A stretch of DNA of 64,000 nucleotides from an uncultured Pseudomonadota bacterium (lineage in GTDB: Bacteria > Pseudomonadota > Gammaproteobacteria > Steroidobacterales > Steroidobacteraceae): assembly GCA_903828595.1 (NCBI GenBank), contig CAIKMS010000015.1, positions 181,203-245,202 of the forward strand, read 5' to 3'. Made by a program: the position numbers and the translations under genes. Below are positions 1-8,570 of the stretch, piece by piece; positions within the stretch are counted from its first letter, which is position 1; the number at the start of each line of letters is the position of its first letter. The notes beneath the pieces were generated by a model. It ran no database searches. It was not told the origin of the DNA and worked only from the letters and a program-made list of their open reading frames with translations.

Positions 1-105
<105 letters not shown>

Positions 106-109
106 CGCC

Positions 110-988
110 ATGGGTAAAACAGCGGCTACTTCGCTATCCGAGAACCATAGCGTGGATCGATACGCGCTGTTCGGCTTTCCAGTAGCGCACAGCTGGTCTG
201 CCTATATCCATGGTGAGTTTGCGCATGCCACTCAACAACACCTAGATTACCGCCTGATCGAGACCCCGCCTGCGGACTTCGAGCGGGTCGTCATGGACTT
301 CTTCAACTCCGGCGGCCTAGGCGCCAACGTTACAGTGCCCCACAAGCAGTCCGCTTTTAGTTTAGTGGATGACCTAACCGATCGCGCGCAACGAGCTGGT
401 GCTGTCAACACGTTGTCAATAACCTCCACAGGGCAGCTGCGTGGAGATAATACCGACGGAATCGGCCTTATCGCCGACCTTAAAAACAACCTTCAATTTG
501 AACTCATGAATAAGAGAGTTCTCATTCTGGGAGCGGGTGGCGCAACACGCGGAGTCATAGGTCCGATTCTGGATGAAAAGTCATCCCAGCTGATTATTGC
601 TAACCGCACTCGCGAAAAATCCATCGAGCTGGCAGCTGTCTTTAATGGCGACGGATCAATTATCGGATGCGATTTGAAACAGATTCCTCAAGGACCGTTC
701 GATTTGCTCATCAACGCTACATCAGCAGGCCTTAACGCTGCCGTCCCGGATTTTCCGGCACATTGCATAGGACCTGAAACCCTAGCCTATGACATGACCT
801 ACGCAACAGCACCAACCGTATTTGCGCAACACGCGACAGCCTGTGGAGCACAGCGCAGTATTCTTGGCTGGGGCATGCTCGTTGAACAGGCCGCGGAGGC
901 ATTTAGGGTTTGGCGCGGAATCCGACCGCAGACAGCCACGGTACTGCAGAGACTTCAGTCGGGCGCGGCGAAAAAGCCACCGCAATAA
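110..988 (+). CDS. aroE: Shikimate dehydrogenase (NADP+)
   Basis: AroE reduces 3-dehydroshikimate to shikimate with NADPH in chorismate biosynthesis. The 292-residue product has the shikimate-binding serines in an AHSWS motif, the catalytic lysine in NVTVPHK (K79) and its partner aspartate in GDNTDG (D116), 37 residues apart as in E. coli AroE. A Rossmann glycine motif (LGAGGATRG) and NATSAG follow. An in-frame ATG at position 41 lies inside hemB; the ATG at 110, just after the hemB stop, is the likelier start. The protein is about 20 residues longer at its N terminus than E. coli AroE. Its stop codon abuts the stop codon of the convergent carbonic anhydrase-like gene with no base between them. 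Confidence 0.95.
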   Translation: MGKTAATSLSENHSVDRYALFGFPVAHSWSAYIHGEFAHATQQHLDYRLIETPPADFERVVMDFFNSGGLGANVTVPHKQSAFSLVDDLTDRAQRAGAVNTLSITSTGQLRGDNTDGIGLIADLKNNLQFELMNKRVLILGAGGATRGVIGPILDEKSSQLIIANRTREKSIELAAVFNGDGSIIGCDLKQIPQGPFDLLINATSAGLNAAVPDFPAHCIGPETLAYDMTYATAPTVFAQHATACGAQRSILGWGMLVEQAAEAFRVWRGIRPQTATVLQRLQSGAAKKPPQ

Positions 989-1552
989 CTAGCCGGACGC
1001 GACAGCCTGAAAGGCGCGGTAGCGGTCTTTAACGCGTACATAGTGCTGCGCCGAGTACAGCAGAGCTTCGCGCTCCTTAGTAGAAAGCGCACGAACCTGC
1101 TTTGCCGGGCTACCTAACCACAAAGACCCGGAAGTAAGTCTTGTGCGTGCGGTGACCAACGCGCCGGCCCCAATCATCACATCATCCTCAACGACCACAC
1201 CATCCAGAAGGATGGCGCCCATCCCTATCAGACAGCGATTTCCCACCCGGCAGCCATGCAGCATCGCTTTGTGCCCGATGGTCACATCGTCCCCCACCGT
1301 CAGGGAGTATCCACCGGGGACGTAGGGACCGTCGTGAGTTACGTGTAACACGGCACCGTCCTGAACGCTGGTTCGGGCACCGATGGCGATGGTATTGACA
1401 TCAGCCCGAATGACCGCCATCGGCCAAATGGAAGAATCATCGCCCACGGTTACCTTGCCGATCACGCAGGCTGCCGCGTCAATGTAGGTACCGCTGCCTA
1501 ACGTGGGGTAAAAACCTTCAAACTCACGTAATCCGGCCTGCAATGTCGTCAT
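989..1552 (-). CDS. Gamma-carbonic anhydrase family protein (YrdA/PaaY-like, left-handed beta-helix)
   Basis: The 187-residue protein is built almost entirely of hexapeptide repeats of the left-handed beta-helix type (VIGKVTVGDDSSIWP, TVGDDVTIGHKAMLHG and others). This is the trimeric fold of gamma-class carbonic anhydrases and of YrdA/PaaY proteins. Histidines in VLHVTHDG and in TIGHKAMLHGC match the metal ligand positions of the family, so metal binding is expected. Whether it hydrates CO2 is not settled by sequence, since many members have weak or no activity. A strong Shine-Dalgarno (AGGAGG) precedes the ATG at 1552. The closing C-terminal helix is present, so the gene looks complete. Confidence 0.85.
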   Translation of the reverse strand: MTTLQAGLREFEGFYPTLGSGTYIDAAACVIGKVTVGDDSSIWPMAVIRADVNTIAIGARTSVQDGAVLHVTHDGPYVPGGYSLTVGDDVTIGHKAMLHGCRVGNRCLIGMGAILLDGVVVEDDVMIGAGALVTARTRLTSGSLWLGSPAKQVRALSTKEREALLYSAQHYVRVKDRYRAFQAVASG

Positions 1553-1603
1553 ATAGGCTCCTCCTGACGATAGCCACCAGAGAAAATCGGGTCAGGGCGC
1601 CTG

Positions 1604-2953
1604 TTAGCGCATGGTTACCAACTCTTCAGCACTCGTGGGATGGATGGCGACCGTGTCATCAAAGTCGACCTTGCGTGCCCCCATCTTCACCGCTACCGCA
1701 AAACCCTGGAGCATTTCATCAGCACCGGCGCCGATCACGTGCAAGCCCACAATCTTCTCGTCCTTGCCAACGCACACCAGTTTCATCTCAGCACGCCGCT
1801 TTCTCGCGGTCATTGCGTGATACATCGGCACGAACCCGGAGTGATAAACCTTCACTTCGTCGCCGTGCAGCTGCCTAGCTGCGGCCTCCGTCAAGCCAAT
1901 AGTGCCGATCGGGGGGTGACTGAAGACAACGGTAGGAATCAAGTCGTAGTTAAGATGGCGGCCAACCTGCCCGTCAAACAGCCGATCAGATAAGCGTCGG
2001 CCCGCGGCGATAGCAACCGGGGTAAGCGCCTCTCGTCCGGTCACATCGCCGATAGCATAGATTCCGGCAACGTTGGTGGCCTGGAATGGGTCAGTGACGA
2101 TAAAACCCTGCTGATTGGTCGTCACACCCACTCGATCCAAGTGTAAGTCGGGCGTGCAAGGTACGCGGCCCACCGCCCAAATCACGCAGTCAAATCCACC
2201 CAGATCACGAGAATCAGTTAGTTTTAGGTGCCGCTTACCCTGAGAATCTAACGTTATTCCGGTCACCGCGGCGTGAGTGACGATATCGATATGATCGGCC
2301 TTCATTTCGGTCATCAAAGCCTGCGACAGCATCGAATCAAAATCGCGAAGCACGTAATCCTTACGAACCACCAGGCAGACCTGAGCGCCGAGGGCCTGCA
2401 GCGTACATCCAAGCTCTACCGCGATATACCCGCTGCCTACGACGGCAACGCGCTGCGGCAACTGATCTAGGGCAAAAAACCCGTCTGAGGTGATTCCCAA
2501 CTGAGCACCCGGAACATCCGGAACCTGGGGCTGTCCACCGCTAGCAATCACGATGGCCGGCGCGCTGTATTCGTGTCCATCAACCATCACGGTATTCGGC
2601 TTGTGAAATTCAGCCAAACCACGCACCCAGACAATGCCGCGTTTTTCGAGATTTTTCTCGTAGATCCCGTTAAGCCGGGAAATGTAGGCATCACGCCGAA
2701 GCTTCAGAGCGTTCCAGTCATGGGCGCCTGGTGTGGCGGCAAATCCGTATTCGCCGGCATCCTCAATAGCGTGAGCGACGCAGGCCGCATTCCACATGAC
2801 TTTTTTGGGCACGCAGCCCACGTTAACGCAGGTTCCGCCTAAAGGTTTAGGCTCGATGACGAGGACGCGCTGGCCGTATTGGGCAGCTCGTTGAGCGCAG
2901 GCAAGGCCTCCGCTACCGCCGCCAATCAGGATAAGATCATAGGCATCGGACAT
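1604..2953 (-). CDS. gorA: Glutathione-disulfide reductase
   Basis: This flavoprotein reduces oxidised glutathione with NADPH in the cytoplasm. The 449-residue length matches E. coli Gor (450). The N-terminal FAD motif GGGSGG is followed by the redox-active disulfide C42-x4-C47 in [13 protein letters not shown]. The second dinucleotide fold has GSGYIAVE followed by VVRKDYVLR, with the two arginines that favour NADPH over NADH. The dimerisation domain ends with HPTSAEELV, which carries the catalytic histidine-glutamate pair of this subgroup. An AAGGA ribosome-binding site lies upstream of the ATG. The gene stands alone between the carbonic anhydrase-like gene and the divergent nnrU-like gene. 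Confidence 0.95.
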   Translation of the reverse strand: MSDAYDLILIGGGSGGLACAQRAAQYGQRVLVIEPKPLGGTCVNVGCVPKKVMWNAACVAHAIEDAGEYGFAATPGAHDWNALKLRRDAYISRLNGIYEKNLEKRGIVWVRGLAEFHKPNTVMVDGHEYSAPAIVIASGGQPQVPDVPGAQLGITSDGFFALDQLPQRVAVVGSGYIAVELGCTLQALGAQVCLVVRKDYVLRDFDSMLSQALMTEMKADHIDIVTHAAVTGITLDSQGKRHLKLTDSRDLGGFDCVIWAVGRVPCTPDLHLDRVGVTTNQQGFIVTDPFQATNVAGIYAIGDVTGREALTPVAIAAGRRLSDRLFDGQVGRHLNYDLIPTVVFSHPPIGTIGLTEAAARQLHGDEVKVYHSGFVPMYHAMTARKRRAEMKLVCVGKDEKIVGLHVIGAGADEMLQGFAVAVKMGARKVDFDDTVAIHPTSAEELVTMR

Positions 2954-3075
2954 GGAATTAATCCTTAGGCTGTGCCGGGTAGCTCAATTCAGGCGATGAT
3001 ATCCCACAGTGCCGATACGGTTCTATCAAAGACGCGTAAAGCCCGCGGCAAGTTGACGTTAAAGGGGACAGATCA

Positions 3076-3654
3076 GTGTTGATTCTAATCTTGGGGCTGG
3101 TGATTTTCATCGGTCTGCATCTGGCGATTTATTGGGCCCCTTCGTTGCGCGAAGGCTTAAAGACGCGTCTGGGCGTGGGCGCCTACCGTGGCGTTTTCAG
3201 TCTGATCTCGACGCTGGGACTAGGACTGATTTTCTTGGGTTTTTCCCGAGCTCGGCTGGATCCGGTCATCGTTTACGTGGCACCAACGTGGCTACGACAC
3301 TTGATGCTCGCGCTAATGATTCCCGTTTTCCCGTTGCTGATCGCTACCTATTTACAGGGGCACATCAAATACCGCGTTAAGCACCCGATGCTTGCTGCAT
3401 TGAAGCTTTGGGCAGCTGGTCACCTGTTAGTGAACGGAACATTGGCAGATCTTGCTCTGTTCGGCAGCTTTTTAGCCTGGGGGGTCATGGCCCGCATCGC
3501 GATAAAAAAACGCGGCGAGCAACCGGCATCCTTCGTTCCCAAGACCAGTCACGACATCATCGCACTAGCCGTTGGCTTAATCCTCTATGCGCTGGTTGTT
3601 GCGCAGTTGCATCTGTGGCTATTCGGCGTTTCACCTTTGCCGATGAGGTCGTAG
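3076..3654 (+). CDS. NnrU family integral membrane protein
   Basis: The 192-residue, strongly hydrophobic protein has about five or six membrane segments and begins with GLVIFIGLHL, typical of the NnrU family. NnrU was named for a role in nitric oxide metabolism in denitrifiers, and related proteins occur in many bacteria without denitrification. No nor or nir gene is visible here, so a nitrogen role is not supported by context. The start is GTG at 3076 with a GGGGA sequence upstream. It ends four bases before prlC, so it is probably co-transcribed with prlC and xthA. Confidence 0.75.
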   Translation: MLILILGLVIFIGLHLAIYWAPSLREGLKTRLGVGAYRGVFSLISTLGLGLIFLGFSRARLDPVIVYVAPTWLRHLMLALMIPVFPLLIATYLQGHIKYRVKHPMLAALKLWAAGHLLVNGTLADLALFGSFLAWGVMARIAIKKRGEQPASFVPKTSHDIIALAVGLILYALVVAQLHLWLFGVSPLPMRS

Positions 3655-3658
3655 AACA

Positions 3659-5674
3659 ATGAACCCTTTGCAAATGATCGATGGACTCCCCGACTATGGC
3701 CGCATCAAAGCGGCAGACGTCTTACCGGCACTGACCGCTGAGTTGGCGCGCTGCCGATCGCAAATCACTAAGCTCCTGGATCAACCTGAGGCCTCCTTCA
3801 CCAATCTGGTGCAGCCTTTTGAGACGCTGCAGCATCGACTTGCCCGTGTTTTCGCGCCAGTTGCGCACTTAAATTCAGTAACCAACAGCACCGAGCTGCG
3901 TGAAGCCTACAACGCCTGCTTACCGCTACTTGCTGAGTATCAGGCCGAAGTTGGCCAGAACCTTCAGCTGTATAAAGCCTATGAAAAAATTCAGGCCACC
4001 GAGGCAGAACAACTTTCTGATGACCAGCGCAAAGTTCTCTCCTTCGCTCTGCGTGACTTTCGCCTGGCAGGCGTGCACCTCAACGACCATGACAAAGCGC
4101 GCTACACGCAACTCATGCAAGAGCTTTCGACGCTACAGGCACGTTTTGAGGAAAATGTCCTGGATGCGACTCGAGCCTGGAGTTATCACGTTACCGACTC
4201 GCATGAGCTGTTAGGGCTCCCTGACCATCTTATTGAGCGCGCCCGGTCGGCTGCGGTTGAGCGCCAATTAGACGGATGGGTTTTTTTGCTCGACTATCCG
4301 AACTATCAGGGTGTCCTAACCCACGCGGATTCGCAGGCGTTACGCCGCGCTTACTACACAGCGTGGAGCACTCGCGCATCGGATCAGTCACCCGAATCGT
4401 CCCAATATGACAACAGCAATATCATGTCGGATATTCTGAACAAAAGGCTTCAGTTAGCCTTGCTGCTGGGCTTTAAGAACTACGCCGAGCTGTCGCTGGC
4501 TACCAAGATGGCACCCAGCACACAGCATGTCTTGAAGTTCCTTGAAGAGCTCGCACGAAACTACCTGCCAGGCGCGAAAAAAGAATTTGACGAGCTACAG
4601 CAATATGCCGGCAGCCCGTTAAACGCATGGGATGTGGCTTATTACAGCGAGAAACTCAGCAGTGAGCGATTTCAGGTTTCAGAAGAGCGCTTACGACCCT
4701 GGTTCCCACTACCGAAGGTACTCGGCGGATTATTTGAAGTCGCACGACGCCTGTACGGACTTCGGATCAGTGAGGAACCCGGTATTAGCACCTGGAATAG
4801 TGACGTACGCTACTACAGCGTAAAGACCGCACTAAACACCGACGTGGGCGGTTTTTACGCTGACTTTTATTCGCGCGAAAATAAGAGAGGTGGCGCATGG
4901 ATGGGAGAAATTACCAACCGTATCCAACTTTCGACACATCAGGCGCTGCCGATTGCCAACCTGGTTTGTAATTTTACGCCTCCGGCACCCAATATGCCGG
5001 CACTGCTTCGTCACTCTGATGTTGTCACGTTGTTTCATGAATTTGGCCACACACTCCATCACTTAATGACTCAAGTGGATTACCCGAGCTTAGCGGGGAT
5101 CAATGGCGTACCGTGGGATGCCGTGGAACTGCCCAGCCAGTTGATGGAAGAGTGGGCGTGGCAACCCTCGGTCTTACCGCTGCTGTCTGGGCACGTAGAA
5201 ACCGGTGATCCGTTACCAACCGAGGAGCTAGATAATCTTCTACGCTCTAGGACTTTTCAGTCCGGGCTGGCGGCGGTGAGACAGCTGGAATTCGCGCTTT
5301 TTGATTTTAAGCTCCATGCTGAGTTTGACCCTGGGGCCATTGGCGAGGTCGCACGAGTCCTGTCAGAGGTACGAGCCTTAGTGAGCGTAATTCCCGCTCC
5401 AAAGTTTAATCGCTTCGCACATAGCTTCTCGCACATATTTGCGGGCGGCTATGCGGCAGGCTACTACAGTTACAAGTGGGCCGAGGTGCTGGCGGCGGAT
5501 GCTTTCTCAGCGTTCGAACAAAGTGATATTTTCGATCAGCCCACGGCACAGAAATTCTTAAATGAAATTTTGTCTCGTGGCGGCAGTTGCGATCAAATGC
5601 AGGCTTTTATTGCTTTTAGAGGTAGAGAACCTGACATTGGCTCTCTGCTTCGCAAGGATGGTTTTGCTGCATGA
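3659..5674 (+). CDS. prlC: Oligopeptidase A, zinc metallopeptidase of family M3
   Basis: This cytoplasmic M3 metallopeptidase degrades short peptides, including cleaved signal peptides. The 671-residue length fits E. coli PrlC/OpdA (680). The zinc motif is HEFGH at residues 460-464, and the third ligand is E490 in the conserved AVELPSQ segment that follows. The helical N-terminal region and the C-terminal FSHIFAGGYAAGYYSYKW motif (substrate-channel tyrosines) are present. The last base triplets overlap the xthA start (ATGA), so translation of the two is probably coupled. The family could include dipeptidyl carboxypeptidase Dcp, but the VPWDAVELPSQ sequence and the length favour PrlC. Confidence 0.93.
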   Translation: MNPLQMIDGLPDYGRIKAADVLPALTAELARCRSQITKLLDQPEASFTNLVQPFETLQHRLARVFAPVAHLNSVTNSTELREAYNACLPLLAEYQAEVGQNLQLYKAYEKIQATEAEQLSDDQRKVLSFALRDFRLAGVHLNDHDKARYTQLMQELSTLQARFEENVLDATRAWSYHVTDSHELLGLPDHLIERARSAAVERQLDGWVFLLDYPNYQGVLTHADSQALRRAYYTAWSTRASDQSPESSQYDNSNIMSDILNKRLQLALLLGFKNYAELSLATKMAPSTQHVLKFLEELARNYLPGAKKEFDELQQYAGSPLNAWDVAYYSEKLSSERFQVSEERLRPWFPLPKVLGGLFEVARRLYGLRISEEPGISTWNSDVRYYSVKTALNTDVGGFYADFYSRENKRGGAWMGEITNRIQLSTHQALPIANLVCNFTPPAPNMPALLRHSDVVTLFHEFGHTLHHLMTQVDYPSLAGINGVPWDAVELPSQLMEEWAWQPSVLPLLSGHVETGDPLPTEELDNLLRSRTFQSGLAAVRQLEFALFDFKLHAEFDPGAIGEVARVLSEVRALVSVIPAPKFNRFAHSFSHIFAGGYAAGYYSYKWAEVLAADAFSAFEQSDIFDQPTAQKFLNEILSRGGSCDQMQAFIAFRGREPDIGSLLRKDGFAA

Positions 5675-6450
5675 ACACTTTTACCGTGGCCACTTGGAAC
5701 GTGAATTCATTGCGGGTTCGCCTTCCGCAACTTATAGAGTTTCTCAATAAAGAGTCGATCGACACCTTGGTACTTCAGGAAATAAAACTTGAGGACAAGG
5801 ATTTTCCGGAAGCGGCATTAAGCGAACTCGGCTATCACAGCATTTGGTACGGCCAAAAGACCTACAACGGTGTTGCCTTACTTTCACGGACGCCGGCTGT
5901 TGATGTAGTCCGTGGGATCCCTGGCTATGACGATCCTCAGTCGCGTGTCATAGCAGGGACAGTAAACGGAACCCGGGTAGTTGGTGTTTATGTGCCCAAC
6001 GGGCAAGCCGTTGATAGTGAAAAGTACGTTTACAAGCTCGAATGGTTTAAACATTTAACGCGTTATGTTGAAGAGCTTAAGAGCGCGCACAAGCAGGTGC
6101 TCGTCATGGGTGATTACAACATCGCGCCCGATGATCGGGACGTACACGACCCGGAAGCCTGGCGTGATCAGGTGTTGGTATCGGCGCCTGAGCGCGCGGC
6201 TTACCAGCAACTGTGCGGGGTTGGGCTGGTTGATGTGTTTCGACATCTGAGCGCCGAGGCGGGTCAATACAGCTGGTGGGACTATCGGGCTGGCGGCTTT
6301 CGTCGCAATAACGGTTTGAGAATAGACTTGATACTAGCAACCCCATCCCTGGCCGAAGCTGGGGTTTCTTGCCGCATTGACCGCGAACCTCGCGCTTGGG
6401 AGCGTCCCTCCGATCACGCACCCGTCATCGCCTCGTTCGAGATAAAGTAA
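5671..6450 (+). CDS. xthA: Exodeoxyribonuclease III (AP endonuclease)
   Basis: Exonuclease III cuts DNA at abasic sites and removes 3' blocking groups in base excision repair. The 259-residue protein has the metal-dependent endonuclease/exonuclease motifs in order: WNVNSLR (N10), LQEIK (E37, metal ligand), GDYNIAPDDRD, and SDHAPV with catalytic H249. Its ATG overlaps the prlC stop codon by four bases, which argues for one nnrU-like/prlC/xthA transcript. It is slightly shorter than E. coli XthA (268). No odd residues were seen at the active site. Confidence 0.95.
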   Translation: MNTFTVATWNVNSLRVRLPQLIEFLNKESIDTLVLQEIKLEDKDFPEAALSELGYHSIWYGQKTYNGVALLSRTPAVDVVRGIPGYDDPQSRVIAGTVNGTRVVGVYVPNGQAVDSEKYVYKLEWFKHLTRYVEELKSAHKQVLVMGDYNIAPDDRDVHDPEAWRDQVLVSAPERAAYQQLCGVGLVDVFRHLSAEAGQYSWWDYRAGGFRRNNGLRIDLILATPSLAEAGVSCRIDREPRAWERPSDHAPVIASFEIK

Positions 6451-6584
6451 TATTCCTATCATCAAGCTTACATATACACCCGGCTTAACCCGCATTCTTT
6501 GGTTCAGAAAGTGGCTAATGTTCAATATGCACACCTGGCCTACCCGGAAACTCTCACTATTCATCCATGGCGAGGAGGCAGGCT

Positions 6585-7739
6585 ATGCACGCTTCTGAGC
6601 ACACGATAAATCTTTCACGGACACCGCTCTTGGTCAGCACGTCGAAAAGCACTGAATGGCCTGACATGCTGTCTTTAACGGCAAAGCCTTCTGCTGGCAC
6701 AACAGAACGTTCGCCTTTGGCGGGACCACTGAAGCCACCTGGTAAACAGCGCCGCTCCGACTACGATGTCACCAATACGGTACAGGTCAGTTCTTTTTCG
6801 GCTGTGTCTCGCGCATGCGAGTTGCTGTACTTGGAGCAATGGCCACAGGAGAGTTTCGCGCCAGCAAAAATTGCGTTTGCTGAGTTGCAGCGTCTTTTCG
6901 ACGGGGACTGGCCGGGTTATTCCAGCTTAGACACCGTCTATCATGATCGGCAGCATACGCTTGACATGACCCTGGCCGCTGCGCGACTCATGGTGGCTTA
7001 TGAAAAATCAGTTCCCGAAGAAAGCCAATTAGGTGGCCCACGGGCAGTGGCCGGACTGATTACCGCGCTTTTTCATGATGCGGGCTATGTTCGCGAAAGC
7101 AACGATCAAGAGCATAGCAATGGCGCAGAAATCACCGCGAGCCATGTCAGTCGCTCAGCGAGAATTCTGGCGCGTGTGCTTCCATTGGCGGGATTGAGCC
7201 ACTGGATACCCGTAGCAACGCGCATCGTGCACTACACCGGCTATGAGGTTCCCTTTTCACAAATTCACGTACCGGACCTGCGAGATCGCAAAGTGGGTCA
7301 CCTGATAGGTACTGCTGATCTCATCGCGCAGATGTCGGACCGCTGCTATTTGGAAAAATGCCGGGATCGCCTCTATCCGGAATTTGTGCTGGCTAACGTT
7401 GCGCAAACTCGCGATGAGAAGGGCCAACTGATCGTAAGATTCAGTTCAGGACTGGACCTTCTGCGAAAAACGCCAGCCTTCTACGCGGCGACAATGCGCG
7501 ATCGGCTCGACGGTGAGTTTGAGAGCGCTTACCGTTATCTTGAGGCACTGTTCGAAGGTCGCAATCCTTACCTCGAAGCCATGCGACAGAACCAAGCCTT
7601 TCTACAGCAAGTATTACGCAGTGAGAGCTGGCCGCTGCTACGGCGTAGACCGCCGTGCTTTACCTCGCAGCCCAATCCATTACCGAATGTGCGCGCGTTA
7701 ATGCTTAAGCATCTCAAGTCGTTGTGGCGTACCAACTAA
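6585..7739 (+). CDS. HD-superfamily phosphohydrolase with a cyclic-nucleotide-phosphodiesterase-like metal motif
   Basis: The 384-residue protein starts with about 75 residues without recognisable structure, then a helical HD domain. The metal motifs are YHDRQH-x2-D (first histidine H120), FHDAGY (H164, D165), further histidines in the next helix, and an aspartate in TADLIAQMSD. The YHxxxH-x2-D plus HD arrangement resembles class I cyclic nucleotide phosphodiesterases more than HD-GYP proteins, which have a GYP motif not seen here. The substrate is unknown. The ATG at 6585 is chosen because GAGGAGG lies at the right distance upstream; an earlier in-frame ATG at 6567 overlaps that site. The last four bases overlap the convergent M15 peptidase gene. 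Confidence 0.7.
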   Translation: MHASEHTINLSRTPLLVSTSKSTEWPDMLSLTAKPSAGTTERSPLAGPLKPPGKQRRSDYDVTNTVQVSSFSAVSRACELLYLEQWPQESFAPAKIAFAELQRLFDGDWPGYSSLDTVYHDRQHTLDMTLAAARLMVAYEKSVPEESQLGGPRAVAGLITALFHDAGYVRESNDQEHSNGAEITASHVSRSARILARVLPLAGLSHWIPVATRIVHYTGYEVPFSQIHVPDLRDRKVGHLIGTADLIAQMSDRCYLEKCRDRLYPEFVLANVAQTRDEKGQLIVRFSSGLDLLRKTPAFYAATMRDRLDGEFESAYRYLEALFEGRNPYLEAMRQNQAFLQQVLRSESWPLLRRRPPCFTSQPNPLPNVRALMLKHLKSLWRTN

Positions 7740-8458
7740 ACACGTCGAGGAGCTCTATCCACGTTACGAACGTAGCGTTTATAGACTTCCGGCAGCAAGG
7801 CCAATAGATCAGCCTTTCCCTCTAGCTGAGAATTTTGGATGGCGCGATGAAGCATACCAATGCGTAGGCGCTGGGAGGCTATGTTGGCGGTGGGCCAATG
7901 GCTTAGATGCCAAGGCTCGGGCTGGACACCACCCCGATCAATACGATACGGCCGATAGAAGCCATAAGTGTGCATGTTTAAGTCCAGCCACGCCGTGAGC
8001 TTGGAAAAGACCCCATCCGCTCGGTATTCGTCTGGGATTAATTGCAGAAGATAGTTTGCCGGTACCGCCGCTCGGTCATAGACATCGAATTCCGTGCCCC
8101 AATGGTGGCGGCTGGCACCCGGCGCGGCTGACCATATGAGCAAAGCCTCCACCCGCGCTGACGGAGCCAGCGAATGCACGTTAATCGCTTGCCCTAGCCG
8201 ATCCAATAAGGGCCTTTGACCCGTCCACTTCTGGTTCCAAATACGTACTTGAGTGGAAAAATCCCGAAAGGCGGAAACCGGCACCAAATCAATGCCGGCC
8301 ATCGCTGCTGCGCGCCGCATTGCCATGAACGGCTCAATCACTTGGGCGTGCGCTAAGACTTCCAAACCGGGCAATGGCTGAACATGGTCACGATTACTCC
8401 CGGTGAGCTGCGCAATGGTGAACCCTAGAGCGTTACGGTCCGGTTCAAGCCTACTCAT
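7736..8458 (-). CDS. D-alanyl-D-alanine carboxypeptidase family protein (VanY-like, M15)
   Basis: The 240-residue protein carries the zinc-binding signature of M15 peptidases: SRHHWGTEFDVYD (the SxHxxGxAxD-type motif) and EPWHLSHW near the C terminus. An SAFRDFSTQ segment resembles the substrate-binding arginine region of VanY/DacY-type enzymes. These cleave the terminal D-alanine of peptidoglycan stems. No signal peptide is visible, so location in the periplasm is not shown by the sequence. A GAGGAG ribosome-binding site precedes the ATG. No vancomycin-resistance genes are nearby, and a housekeeping cell-wall role is the simplest reading. Confidence 0.82.
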   Translation of the reverse strand: MSRLEPDRNALGFTIAQLTGSNRDHVQPLPGLEVLAHAQVIEPFMAMRRAAAMAGIDLVPVSAFRDFSTQVRIWNQKWTGQRPLLDRLGQAINVHSLAPSARVEALLIWSAAPGASRHHWGTEFDVYDRAAVPANYLLQLIPDEYRADGVFSKLTAWLDLNMHTYGFYRPYRIDRGGVQPEPWHLSHWPTANIASQRLRIGMLHRAIQNSQLEGKADLLALLPEVYKRYVRNVDRAPRRV

Positions 8459-8570
8459 GACGACTCCTCACAGCGGCGACGATGCACTATTTTGGTGCGA
8501 GATTTCGCCAATTCCAACAAAAACGCCACCTTAGACTGAGATCGGGCTTTAGGCCGGTATTATACGACCC

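Noticed and set aside
7736..8458. A vancomycin resistance gene (vanY)
   Set aside because: The protein has the M15 motif, but no vanHAX or regulator genes are present; it is a chromosomal VanY-like peptidase.
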